Part shown: positions 43,904-51,951 of the stretch, piece by piece | Numbering within the stretch: the stretch's first letter is position 1 | Layout: the number at the start of each line of letters is the position of its first letter | Assembly (NCBI RefSeq): GCF_047922965.1 | Contig: NZ_CP150481.1 | Coordinates: 2,356,001 to 2,420,000, forward strand | Reading direction: 5' to 3' | DNA length: 64,000 nucleotides | Source: Neptunicella plasticusilytica | Lineage (GTDB): Bacteria > Pseudomonadota > Gammaproteobacteria > Enterobacterales > Alteromonadaceae | Notes under the pieces: model-generated | Told to the model about the DNA's origin: nothing | Databases searched by the model: none | What the model saw: only the letters and a program-made list of their open reading frames with translations | Program-made: the position numbers and the translations under genes

Positions 43904-44736
43904 AATGAACCCGCTATTGACAGATACCAGCCCGACTGGTCTTTAGCACCGGCAATTTCTCCCAATTGCAACCAGGCTGCGGTGACGCTGATATGTTTGT
44001 TGGGAAACCAGGCTACAAACAAGTCCGCCCAATCATCTTCCTTGAGACCCAGATTATCCGGCTTCTGCCGATATTCGACTCCCACCGCCCACTCGGGACT
44101 GAGAAAAATAGCAGTTGACCCCTCAAGTTGAATACTTTCATCCTTGTTTTCACTGCCAAAACCCAGCAATCCCAGTTGATTGGCCTGGGTATAGCGCGCA
44201 GTCAAATTCCAGAACAGGTTATAACCGGCAGCCGCGCCCAGGTGCAATTTACTGGCTGCCAGATAAAAATCGTTGCCGGAGGTATCCTTGGCACCGACCA
44301 GTTTGGCGACAGTGCCATCTTTAAGCGATTTATGTTGCCATCCCGCACTGAGCTGTGGCCAGGTTGAATAAACCAGATCACCATACAGACGGACTTTAAT
44401 CCCGCTTATATCCTGCTCAATTTGGGTCGACAACGCGGGTACATCGAATTTTTGCCGCGCATAAGACAATTCAACCCGGTCATATAAGTTCAATTGAGCA
44501 CCACAGACATCCAACCGATAATCGGATAAATTTGCCCGACTGCAAAAGCCGTTAACGGCGATTTCATCACGCGAAGCGTACCCCGCCAGCTGTGCCCAGG
44601 GCACTAACCCTCCACCACCAGAGCCTTCAGCCTGGGAAACTCCCGGAGTTGCCAATAACTTGCCTCCACCTGCATATGCCTGAATGCAAACAGTAGATAG
44701 CAATGCTGTACTAAACGCTTTTTTCAGTAACATCAT
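43900..44736 (-). CDS. DUF3034 family exported protein
   Basis: A 278-residue protein of the DUF3034 family. It has a signal peptide (about 1-22, ending AYA) and then a glycine-rich start (GGGKLLATPGVSQAEGSGGGGLVPW). The rest is many short alternating amphipathic segments that look like an outer-membrane beta-barrel. Function is not known. It overlaps the GGDEF-EAL gene upstream by 26 bases and the globin gene downstream by 4, so expression is tightly coupled to them. Confidence 0.85.
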   Translation of the reverse strand: MMLLKKAFSTALLSTVCIQAYAGGGKLLATPGVSQAEGSGGGGLVPWAQLAGYASRDEIAVNGFCSRANLSDYRLDVCGAQLNLYDRVELSYARQKFDVPALSTQIEQDISGIKVRLYGDLVYSTWPQLSAGWQHKSLKDGTVAKLVGAKDTSGNDFYLAASKLHLGAAAGYNLFWNLTARYTQANQLGLLGFGSENKDESIQLEGSTAIFLSPEWAVGVEYRQKPDNLGLKEDDWADLFVAWFPNKHISVTAAWLQLGEIAGAKDQSGWYLSIAGSL

Positions 44737-47035
44737 ATTGTTCCAACCATAAGGTTAAATCTTTGGCGGACAGGGGCCGACTAATGTGGTATCCCTGAAT
44801 GTGGTCACACCCCATACTCGTTAACAGGTCCAGTGACGCCTGGTTTTCGACCCCCTCAGCAACCATCGAGAAGCCTAAATTATGCCCGAGCATAATGGTT
44901 GACTTGACGATAATCTGATCTCCGGCGGATTTATCCAGTTCCAGAATAAAACTTTTATCAATTTTCAACTCATCCAGCGGTAATTGTTTGAGTTTCGACA
45001 ATGACGACTGGCCAACACCGTAGTCATCCACCGAGATGGTAAAACCGGCCTGCTTTAATTCATGAATGGCAGCAAGCGCTTTTTGCTCGTCTTCCATCAT
45101 ATCGCGCTCGGTCAGTTCAATAGTAATATACTTAGCACTAACATCATGAATATCAATGGTTTTCTGTAAATACTCAAGGAAATGATCGTCAGTCAGGTCC
45201 TGAGCAGATACATTGATTGACGCCTTGATATACAGATTCTGCTGTTGCCAGGTTTTTACCTGTTTAACCACTTCATTGATCACCCAATGGGTTAACTCAA
45301 TAATCAGTCCGGCACGTTCAGCCAAATCAATAAACACGTCAGGCGGAATAAATTTCCCCTCACTATTGATCCAGCGGATCAAGGCTTCCACTTTTTCTAT
45401 TCGACCATTCCTGGTGCTTAATTTGGGCTGATAATGCATAAACAGAGCACCATCATCGGCGTGCAAGGCTTGCTTCAGTTCTTCGACAATGGCAATACGC
45501 TGCAGATGCGCTTCGTCTTCACCGGTTTGATAAAAACGTAATTCCAGATTGGCGGTAGAGGCGGCGTCAGAAGCAATAGTGGCGCGTCGCACCAGAGATT
45601 TGGAATCGTCAGCGTCATCCGGGTACATCGCCACTCCGCAGCTAAAACGCAAATTTAGCGATAAGTCCCTGACCCTGTAAGGCAAATTAAGCTTGGCAAG
45701 TAATGCTTCAACCTGAGCAGCTGGAGTTTGGTTTTTGTCACAGGCTAATAAGGTTAAAAACTCGTCACCACCAATACGGGCGTTATTTTCTTTACCGTCT
45801 GGTGAATAATTTATCAAACGCTTGGCAACCACCTGAATACAGTCATCACCTATTTGTGGCCCCAGTTTGTCGTTAATTTGCTTGAGTCCTTTGATATCAA
45901 TTACCAATACCAGAAATCGCTTACCGGACTTGAGGATTTGATCAATATGCAATCCCATAATATGGCGATTATACAAGCCGGTCAGGCTGTCGTGCTGCGC
46001 CTGATAAGTAATTTGTCTCTCACGCTCCTGAATTTCGTTACCCATTTCAGAGAACGCCTTAAACAATTCCTTTATCTCGCTGCTGTCGCGCTTACTTTCA
46101 GGTTCGCTGAGATAATCCCCCTGGGCAAAGCGTTTGGCGGTAACCACCAACCTGGATAAAGGCACTGTCATATTGCGGGCCAGCAAACCGCTCAGGATAA
46201 GGCAGACCAACATAGTCGACGCAGCCAGGATCAGAAAGGTATACAACAGACGATCAAATTCTTCATAGGTTTGCGCCAGACTGGCACTAAGCAATATGCT
46301 AACCGGCGAATCAGACATGCCATTCAGCGGAATGATCCGGTTACTATAAGCAATACGGCTGCCAAATAGCCATGGCAACCGATGCTGACTGACATAACCA
46401 CGAATATCGGCGGATAATTGTTGATCCAGCGAGGTGCTTATAACCTTGTTTTCCCCTTGCAGGAAACTGACATCCAGACCGGTTAGCTGTTTAAGATCGT
46501 TGGTCACAGTTTCGTTAATTCTGAAGCCAATCAGGCTGTAGGCGATAGTACGTGGTGCTTTTACCGGCAATAATATGACCTGATACAAAGTGTTATCAAA
46601 GATGATGAACTTGGCATGCAAAGGGCCATTCAATAGTTCGGTAACCACTTTCGACATATCCTGGGTGGGCTGAAAGTTTTCGAAACTGGTAGAAACCAGT
46701 TTGCCTTCCAGATTGGTCAGGATCATCAGATCTGCGCTGATCCTTTGACCATGATTATTTAACACACTGGCAATAGTGTCGGCGTCATTAGTGGCAACAG
46801 CTTGCTTAAAACCAAAATCGGCGGTAAGTACCTGCGCGGCGGTGATCAGCAAATTCTCTTTGGCGGCCAAATATTGTTCATAGACATTTTTGGCACTATC
46901 AATATCAATCAGTATTTTTTTCTCATTATATTGACTGGTTGACCACCAAAAACTCAGCAAGCTGGTGGCTGACGTGATTAACACCAGGCTCGCGCAAAAT
47001 AAAACAATCTGGTTTTTTAAACTATGTTTCCACAT
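44711..47035 (-). CDS. Membrane GGDEF-EAL protein with periplasmic sensor and HAMP region
   Basis: Putative bifunctional c-di-GMP enzyme of 774 residues. Two membrane helices (about 8-30 and 258-280) flank a periplasmic sensor domain, then a HAMP-like segment (TVPLSRLVVTAKRFAQGDYLSEP). The GGDEF domain has the intact signature RIGGDEF but no RxxD inhibitory site. The EAL domain has EAL in KVEALIRW, INVSAQ, IELTE, VDDYGVG, LKIDKSF and VAEGVEN, all expected catalytic residues. I start it at 47035, one base after the cupredoxin stop; an in-frame ATG at 47086 would overlap that gene by 50 bases. Which activity dominates is unknown. Confidence 0.9.
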   Translation of the reverse strand: MWKHSLKNQIVLFCASLVLITSATSLLSFWWSTSQYNEKKILIDIDSAKNVYEQYLAAKENLLITAAQVLTADFGFKQAVATNDADTIASVLNNHGQRISADLMILTNLEGKLVSTSFENFQPTQDMSKVVTELLNGPLHAKFIIFDNTLYQVILLPVKAPRTIAYSLIGFRINETVTNDLKQLTGLDVSFLQGENKVISTSLDQQLSADIRGYVSQHRLPWLFGSRIAYSNRIIPLNGMSDSPVSILLSASLAQTYEEFDRLLYTFLILAASTMLVCLILSGLLARNMTVPLSRLVVTAKRFAQGDYLSEPESKRDSSEIKELFKAFSEMGNEIQERERQITYQAQHDSLTGLYNRHIMGLHIDQILKSGKRFLVLVIDIKGLKQINDKLGPQIGDDCIQVVAKRLINYSPDGKENNARIGGDEFLTLLACDKNQTPAAQVEALLAKLNLPYRVRDLSLNLRFSCGVAMYPDDADDSKSLVRRATIASDAASTANLELRFYQTGEDEAHLQRIAIVEELKQALHADDGALFMHYQPKLSTRNGRIEKVEALIRWINSEGKFIPPDVFIDLAERAGLIIELTHWVINEVVKQVKTWQQQNLYIKASINVSAQDLTDDHFLEYLQKTIDIHDVSAKYITIELTERDMMEDEQKALAAIHELKQAGFTISVDDYGVGQSSLSKLKQLPLDELKIDKSFILELDKSAGDQIIVKSTIMLGHNLGFSMVAEGVENQASLDLLTSMGCDHIQGYHISRPLSAKDLTLWLEQYDVTEKSV

Positions 47036-47036
47036 T

Positions 47037-47702
47037 TTAATGTTTGAATTGTGCGCCGAAGGTGTCTCTGGCCGCTGGCTCTTCAACCTTCATACTGATC
47101 TGATAACGGCCATCCACTTGCGGCAATTCAGCCAACGGAATAACTTGTCGCTTTTCCGCTCCCTGAGCGTTCTGGCTGTGCCAGACGCTGACAGAAATAT
47201 CAACTCCAGCAGACAAGCTGAGCTGGGCATTGCCCTGTTCGTCTGTTATCTGGGCATCGTCACTATTGGCAATATAGATATAACCAACCATTGAATCATG
47301 GATATTACAGCCTAAAACCGCCACTCCGTGGTGATTGAACTCTATCGGAGCTTTGGGCCGGCCAGCATAGAGTTTTAATTCAAAGGGTTTGGCCGGAGAA
47401 AAGGAATACACATGATGGCGAATATCATCACTGTTGGGGAACAGCACAGACTGGCCTTTCTCAATCAATAATACTTTAGGTGCAAATTGTTTGTTTACCT
47501 GATCCATTATCGCCACTTCATCAACATGGCTAAGCGGCTGCGCTGTGCCTTGTGCTGCAATGATTTCGACTACCGCATGTTGCAGCGCATTGCCTTGTTG
47601 ATCCTGGACATGCACGATAATTTTCTGAGCCGCAAAAGTCTGATGACATGAAACAATCAAACTCATTAGCATTAAGACCTTGGGTATGGGTGACTTTGTC
47701 AT
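47037..47702 (-). CDS. Exported cupredoxin-like (methylamine-utilisation-like) protein
   Basis: A 221-residue protein with a signal peptide (about 1-25, ending TFAA), a carboxypeptidase-regulatory-like segment (VHVQDQQGNALQHAVVEI) and a plastocyanin-like domain. The potential copper ligands are in SDDIRHHVYSF (His) and GVAVLGCNIHDSMVGYI (Cys, His, Met). This is the pattern of proteins annotated as methylamine utilisation protein or cupredoxin. No methylamine dehydrogenase genes are present, so the name should not be taken as function. It is the first gene of the five-gene operon. Its ribosome-binding site lies in a short hairpin. Confidence 0.85.
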   Translation of the reverse strand: MTKSPIPKVLMLMSLIVSCHQTFAAQKIIVHVQDQQGNALQHAVVEIIAAQGTAQPLSHVDEVAIMDQVNKQFAPKVLLIEKGQSVLFPNSDDIRHHVYSFSPAKPFELKLYAGRPKAPIEFNHHGVAVLGCNIHDSMVGYIYIANSDDAQITDEQGNAQLSLSAGVDISVSVWHSQNAQGAEKRQVIPLAELPQVDGRYQISMKVEEPAARDTFGAQFKH

Positions 47703-47709
47703 TTGTTAC

Positions 47710-47727
47710 CTCAATAAAGAGATTGAG
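47710..47727 (-). promoter_or_regulatory. Small hairpin overlapping the cupredoxin ribosome-binding site
   Basis: On the minus strand CTCAAT and ATTGAG pair around a CTCTTT loop. The second arm runs into the GAGG ribosome-binding sequence 8 bases before the ATG, so translation initiation could be modulated by folding. Confidence 0.35.
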
Positions 47728-47967
47728 CGCCATGCCATGCACGGATTTCGCTTATATGTCCCTGCGGAACCCCCTCAACCATTCATTATTTAGCAATGAA
47801 TATCTATACATTGGCTGGACAACATCCCGCTGGCTAGCAATGTATCTATTACGCCGACAACTGCTCATTACTAATGTCTGCCAATTGCGACATCAACAAT
47901 ATTTATAAACTAGCGGTTTTATCCCTTAATTGACAGCCATTTTTATATAAAATACCGTCACTTACCC

Positions 47968-49038
47968 TTAATTACTGAACGGCTTTATCCGGTCAACCCC
48001 ATTTTGCTCAGTGGCAAGTTGCATAAACGCCTCGCCTAATCGATCCGATTCCGACAACACCGCCTGCCAATAACGGATACGCTGCTCTGCTGGCATGGTT
48101 TCAAAATCCTTACGATCCGGAATTTTTGCATAAGGCAAGCTTGCCACAAATTCGGCAGATGGAACCACCATCACCACATTATCATAGCTGGCAGCATGAG
48201 GTTTGCGGCCATTGGTTTTATCAAACCAGCCTGGCACGGGTTGCGCAAAGAAGTGCGGGTACAACACCAAGCCTTCAGGGTCATTTTTTGTCGTTACCTG
48301 CAAATCAAAATGGTAATCAATAATTCCGCCATCCCGATAGATACCCGGTGGCGCATCGGCGATATCCCTTACTCCTTTTAATACAATGGGAATCGAGCCG
48401 GATGCCATCAATGCGGATTGCAAATTCGCGGCATTTAAGTCAACCGGATAAATCGGCATTTGATAAGGGTCGTTGATAATCAGTTGGCTGCCGGGACTGG
48501 AAAAAACAAAACGCTGGTAATACCGCTGTAAGCGGGCGCGATTGAACTTGTTCGCTACGGCACTACTCAGCAATCCGGTTAGCTGCAGGCCTTTTGATTC
48601 AGAGCGGGTAAAACCAAGACAACGCGCCACAACAAAATGAGCTCGTACCAGGGGGTTTTGCAGAATTTGATTAACGCCATCGTTTTCAAGCACCTTATCC
48701 AGTAGTTGCCAGCCTTTGTCAGTAATTTCCTGATTGTCCGGCTTGTCCGAATACACTGTATGCGAGTAATAATGAGCCAGCCGATTAATCGCCGCCAAAG
48801 GATCCTGCTGCGCGTAACAGGCAAAACGGAACGAACCGGCCGATGACCCAAGCAAATCAAGCGGTGTTGTTCTGCCAACAAAGAACTCCGGCATAATCAC
48901 CCGATCCAGTCCCGCCAGTACAAACCACTTTGGTCCTCCCGACGCACCCAGCATGCAGCTAAAAAGTTGTTGATGAAATCCCTGTTGTTGAATGGTTTTT
49001 AATGCTCTGGGCCCGGCATAAATATCAAGTACCTGCAC
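47968..49038 (-). CDS. Patatin-like phospholipase
   Basis: A 356-residue patatin-family protein, probably a cytoplasmic or membrane-associated acyl hydrolase. The glycine-rich oxyanion segment LGASGGPKW (31-39), the nucleophile elbow GSSAGS (about 65-70, nucleophile Ser) and the catalytic aspartate in YRDGGIIDY are all present. There is no signal peptide. It begins 2 bases after the frameshifted VOC gene on the same strand and was probably cotranscribed with it. Substrate unknown. Confidence 0.87.
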   Translation of the reverse strand: MQVLDIYAGPRALKTIQQQGFHQQLFSCMLGASGGPKWFVLAGLDRVIMPEFFVGRTTPLDLLGSSAGSFRFACYAQQDPLAAINRLAHYYSHTVYSDKPDNQEITDKGWQLLDKVLENDGVNQILQNPLVRAHFVVARCLGFTRSESKGLQLTGLLSSAVANKFNRARLQRYYQRFVFSSPGSQLIINDPYQMPIYPVDLNAANLQSALMASGSIPIVLKGVRDIADAPPGIYRDGGIIDYHFDLQVTTKNDPEGLVLYPHFFAQPVPGWFDKTNGRKPHAASYDNVVMVVPSAEFVASLPYAKIPDRKDFETMPAEQRIRYWQAVLSESDRLGEAFMQLATEQNGVDRIKPFSN

Positions 49039-49040
49039 TG

Positions 49041-49423
49041 TTAGTCTTTTTCCTCATAAATGGCGCACACCGCTCCAGCCGGATCTTCGATCACCGCGTA
49101 GCGGGACGTTGCACTAAACTGTTTAATACGGGTGAGTACTTTTCCACCCTGTTGTTTTACCGCGACCAATGAACTGTCCAAATCATCTACCAGTATGTAC
49201 ATTAACCACTGCGCCGGTAAATCAGCGTTTCCCCCCGACTGTGACAAATACCTGCCACATCTTTCGCGGATCCCGGTGTCTGCATCGAATAATCCTGGTA
49301 CTCCCCCATATTAACGGGATTGACTTTCCAGCCGACTACACTGGCATAAAAATCACGTACCGACTCAGCATCGGCAACAGTTAAATCACGCCAACCAATA
49401 CTACCTGTTTCTTTTTCAGCCAT
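49041..49423 (-). pseudogene. Glyoxalase/VOC-family gene with a frameshift in a G6 run
   Basis: Two overlapping minus-strand frames together encode one VOC (vicinal oxygen chelate) domain protein of about 127 residues. The first (from 49423, GGAG ribosome-binding site) covers the N-terminal half, ending with AGICHSRG, then runs into 10 foreign codons and a stop. The second resumes with GGNADLPAQWLMYILVDDL and ends at 49041. Family members read continuously as ...CHxRGxNADLPxQW. The break is at a homopolymer of six C on the plus strand (49231-49236); one additional base would restore the frame. Both halves are otherwise intact, so the lesion is recent, phase-variable or a sequencing error. Confidence 0.85.
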
Positions 49424-49532
49424 AATATTTCTCCGGATTAACACCTGAATTGACTGTTGAACAAAATCCGCTCATAACAAAATAATTAATATTTTCAATA
49501 AGATAAAAACTAATACCCGAGTGGTCAACAAG

Positions 49533-49557
49533 GTTATCCACAGATTTGGTGGATAAC
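49533..49557. promoter_or_regulatory. Head-to-head DnaA-box-like dyad
   Basis: GTTATCCAC-AGATTTG-GTGGATAAC is a perfect 9-bp inverted repeat. The left arm contains TTATCCACA, a perfect match to the DnaA-box consensus TTATNCACA, and the right arm a one-mismatch copy in opposite orientation. It lies 93 bases upstream of the IIA-like gene. Confidence 0.45.
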
Positions 49558-49649
49558 AACAGACAGTGACAATATTTTTACCCTTCCCTCGCCAGACAAT
49601 GTGATAATTTACACTCTGAATGACGCTATTTTATTTTTTGGATTAATGC

Positions 49650-50150
49650 ATGTTCAATAACTTGGTCAGTATTGATCAACTTCCTGTCCACACCAAAAGT
49701 ATTCCGATCATCAGTCCGCTAACCGGTAAAGCAATGCCGCTGGATCAGGTACCCTCGGAGATTTTTAGCCAGCGCCTGTTTGGAGAGGGGTTGGCGATTG
49801 AGATGACAGGTTCCAAAGTCATTGCCCCCTTTAACGGGATCATGCATCAGGTTCCGGCCACGGCGCATCAATTACGCTTAAAAGCCTCAAATGGGCTGAT
49901 GATGCTGATCCAGATCGGCATCGACTCGCATGAAATGATGGGCGAAGGATTTGAGTTACATGTCAGAAGTGGGCAACCTTTCTCTAGCGGTGATTTGCTG
50001 CTCAGTATTAACCTGCAAAAACTGAAAAAACGCCTGTCCAGGGTGATATCACCGGTTACCATCTTGAACAGCAATAAATTGACTGGTATTTTGCCGCACT
50101 ATCAACAGGTTATAGCGGGTCAGGATCAATTGATGACGCTGTATATTTAA
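49650..50150 (+). CDS. PTS IIA(Glc)-like protein lacking the phospho-acceptor histidine
   Basis: A 166-residue homologue of the glucose-specific PTS component IIA. The fold-defining segments are present: IPIISPLTGKAMPLDQVP, LAIEMTGSKVIAPFNGIM and QIGIDSHEMMGEGFELHVRSGQ. In E. coli IIA(Glc) the paired active-site histidines are His75 and His90, in NHAFS and VHFGID. Here the first is kept (His73 in TAHQL). The second, the phosphorylated one, is glutamine (Gln88 in LIQIGID), at the same 15-residue spacing. A histidine six residues later (His94) cannot simply replace it. No ptsH, ptsI or IIBC gene is adjacent. It may act as a regulator that binds partners without phosphorylation. Confidence 0.85.
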   Translation: MFNNLVSIDQLPVHTKSIPIISPLTGKAMPLDQVPSEIFSQRLFGEGLAIEMTGSKVIAPFNGIMHQVPATAHQLRLKASNGLMMLIQIGIDSHEMMGEGFELHVRSGQPFSSGDLLLSINLQKLKKRLSRVISPVTILNSNKLTGILPHYQQVIAGQDQLMTLYI

Positions 50151-50213
50151 TCTTGGTAAAATTGCCGGCAGCTTGGCGCTTTTGCCACTAACGGAAGTAA
50201 ACGACACTCAATC

Positions 50214-50558
50214 ATGACAACTTTATACGGTATAAAAAACTGCGACACGATTAAAAAAGCCCGTAAATGGCTGGAACAACAGGATATATCCTACCAATTC
50301 CATGACTATAGAGCAGATGGTATGGACAAGGACTGGCTTATCTCGGTTGCACAGCAAATTGACTGGCAGCAATTGCTTAATACCCGCGGCACCACCTATC
50401 GCCAACTAAGCGACGAACAAAAAGCCGATATGACTGAAACCAAAGCCATTGAATTAATGTGCCAATACCCGGCAATGATAAAAAGACCGCTATTGATCCA
50501 TCAACAACAATATTTATTGGGTTTTAAAGCCGACCAATACCAGGCGTTATTGGCATGA
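50214..50558 (+). CDS. yffB: ArsC/Spx-family protein YffB
   Basis: A 114-residue thioredoxin-fold protein of the ArsC/Spx superfamily, most like YffB. The N-terminal LYGIKNCDTIKKARKWLEQQ segment holds a single cysteine (KNCDT), and the C-terminal RPLLIHQQQYLLGF segment is typical. YffB is usually encoded directly before dapE, as here, where the two overlap by 4 bases. Its physiological role is not settled (glutathione-dependent reductase activity has been suggested for the family). Confidence 0.92.
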   Translation: MTTLYGIKNCDTIKKARKWLEQQDISYQFHDYRADGMDKDWLISVAQQIDWQQLLNTRGTTYRQLSDEQKADMTETKAIELMCQYPAMIKRPLLIHQQQYLLGFKADQYQALLA

Positions 50559-51685
50559 AACAGGATGTTGTTCAGCTTGGCAAAGCACTCATTAATCAAC
50601 GTTCGGTTACCCCGGATGATGCCGATTGCCAGAAAATGATGGCAGATATTCTTGGCCCGTTAGGCTTTGATATCGAAACCATGGTATTTGATGACACCAC
50701 CAACATGTGGGCGCGTAAAGGTCAGCAGAAACCGCTTTTGTGTTTCGCCGGTCACACCGATGTGGTGCCATCAGGTCCCGAATCAAGCTGGAATACCCCA
50801 CCCTTTGAAGCCACTGAAATTGACGGTGTCATTTATGGCCGCGGCGCGGCGGATATGAAAGGCAGCCTGGCGGCGATGTTAGTAGCCACTGAAAAATTTG
50901 TAGCTAACTACCCAAATCATAAAGGCTCAATTGCCTATCTGATTACCAGTGATGAAGAAGGTCCCTTTATCAACGGCACCACCAAGGTGATTGATACACT
51001 TGAAGCCCGCCATGAAAAAATTGACTGGTGTATCGTCGGCGAGCCTTCCAGTACCAATCAGGTCGGTGATGTGGTTAAAAATGGCCGCCGCGGATCGCTG
51101 ACCGGCGATCTAACCGTAAAAGGTATTCAGGGCCATGTGGCCTACCCTCATCTGGCCAAAAACCCGATTCATCTGGCGGCGCCAGCGATTGACGAACTGG
51201 CAACCACCCACTGGGATAATGGCAACGCGTTTTTTCCGCCAACCAGTTTTCAGGTATCCAATATCCATTCGGGTACCGGTGCCGGTAACGTGATCCCGGG
51301 GGTGCTCGAAATTTGTTTTAATTTCCGCTTCTCAACCGAAACCACTGACCAGCAGCTGATTCAGCGGGTCGAGAATATTCTGGATAAACATCAACTGGAT
51401 TATCAAATAAAGTGGACCTTCAACGGCCAGCCCTTTTTAACTGACAGCGGCGACTTGGTCGATGCCACCTGCGCAGCCATTAAGCAAGTCACCGGGCTGG
51501 ACACCGAACTCTCCACTGCTGGCGGTACCTCGGACGGACGTTTTATCGCCCCGACCGGTGCGCAAGTGATTGAACTGGGGCCGCAAAATGCCAGCATTCA
51601 TAAAGTTAACGAGAACGTCGGTATCGAGGATTTACGCCAACTGGTAGATATTTATTACCAGATTATGGTTAAGCTGCTAGCCTGA
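50555..51685 (+). CDS. dapE: Succinyl-diaminopimelate desuccinylase
   Basis: Zinc enzyme that hydrolyses N-succinyl-L,L-diaminopimelate to diaminopimelate and succinate, in lysine and peptidoglycan synthesis. The 376-residue M20-type protein has the metal/catalytic motifs FAGHTDVVPSG, GRGAADMKGSLAAM and SDEEGPFINGT, and the late TSDGRFIAPTGAQVIELGP segment. Length equals the usual 375-377. It is coupled to yffB by a 4-base overlap. Confidence 0.97.
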   Translation: MKQDVVQLGKALINQRSVTPDDADCQKMMADILGPLGFDIETMVFDDTTNMWARKGQQKPLLCFAGHTDVVPSGPESSWNTPPFEATEIDGVIYGRGAADMKGSLAAMLVATEKFVANYPNHKGSIAYLITSDEEGPFINGTTKVIDTLEARHEKIDWCIVGEPSSTNQVGDVVKNGRRGSLTGDLTVKGIQGHVAYPHLAKNPIHLAAPAIDELATTHWDNGNAFFPPTSFQVSNIHSGTGAGNVIPGVLEICFNFRFSTETTDQQLIQRVENILDKHQLDYQIKWTFNGQPFLTDSGDLVDATCAAIKQVTGLDTELSTAGGTSDGRFIAPTGAQVIELGPQNASIHKVNENVGIEDLRQLVDIYYQIMVKLLA

Positions 51686-51693
51686 ACAGTAAT

Positions 51694-51721
51694 TACCGGG
51701 GGTTCGAATCCCTCGGGTCAA
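51694..51721 (+). other. Isolated tRNA T-arm / 3'-end fragment
   Basis: GGGGG-TTCGAAT-CCCTC (51698-51714) forms a five-pair stem (one G-T pair) with a perfect tRNA T-loop. It is followed by seven acceptor-like bases GGGTCAA. No matching 5' acceptor, D-arm or anticodon arm exists in the 70 bases upstream, which are dapE coding sequence. It is therefore a remnant or mimic, not a tRNA gene. Confidence 0.55.
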
Positions 51722-51745
51722 ATCAACTAATATGAGAGTTCAAAA

Positions 51746-51913
51746 ATGAGTGGCTGGTTAATTGGTTTTATCGTAATAATTGTGTTTGCAGTGATTATCG
51801 GCAATCTGTTGCTGCTAAAAGATTCGGCCAAAACCAAATTGCCCAGCCTGAAAGATAAACAGTCCAATAATGCCAAGTGGGATGCAGAAGATAAAAAAGA
51901 TGATGACTGGTAA
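51746..51913 (+). CDS. DUF2897 family small membrane protein (55 aa)
   Basis: A 55-residue protein with one N-terminal membrane helix (about 4-24, WLIGFIVIIVFAVIIGNLLLL). A short charged cytoplasmic tail ends in DDDW, with the KLPSLKDK segment between. This matches the small gammaproteobacterial DUF2897 family in size and layout. Function unknown. It follows dapE by 60 bases, with the tRNA-like fragment between them. Confidence 0.75.
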   Translation: MSGWLIGFIVIIVFAVIIGNLLLLKDSAKTKLPSLKDKQSNNAKWDAEDKKDDDW

Positions 51914-51951
51914 ATATCGGATCACAGCATCAATCTACTGCACTCGAGCGC

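Noticed and set aside
47037..47702. Methylamine utilisation function for the cupredoxin-like gene
   Set aside because: The name comes from distant family members; no methylamine dehydrogenase or amicyanin genes are present.
51640..51725. Complete tRNA gene ending at the T-arm after dapE
   Set aside because: No 5' acceptor strand complementary to GGGTCAA, no D-arm and no anticodon stem could be found; the upstream bases are dapE coding sequence.
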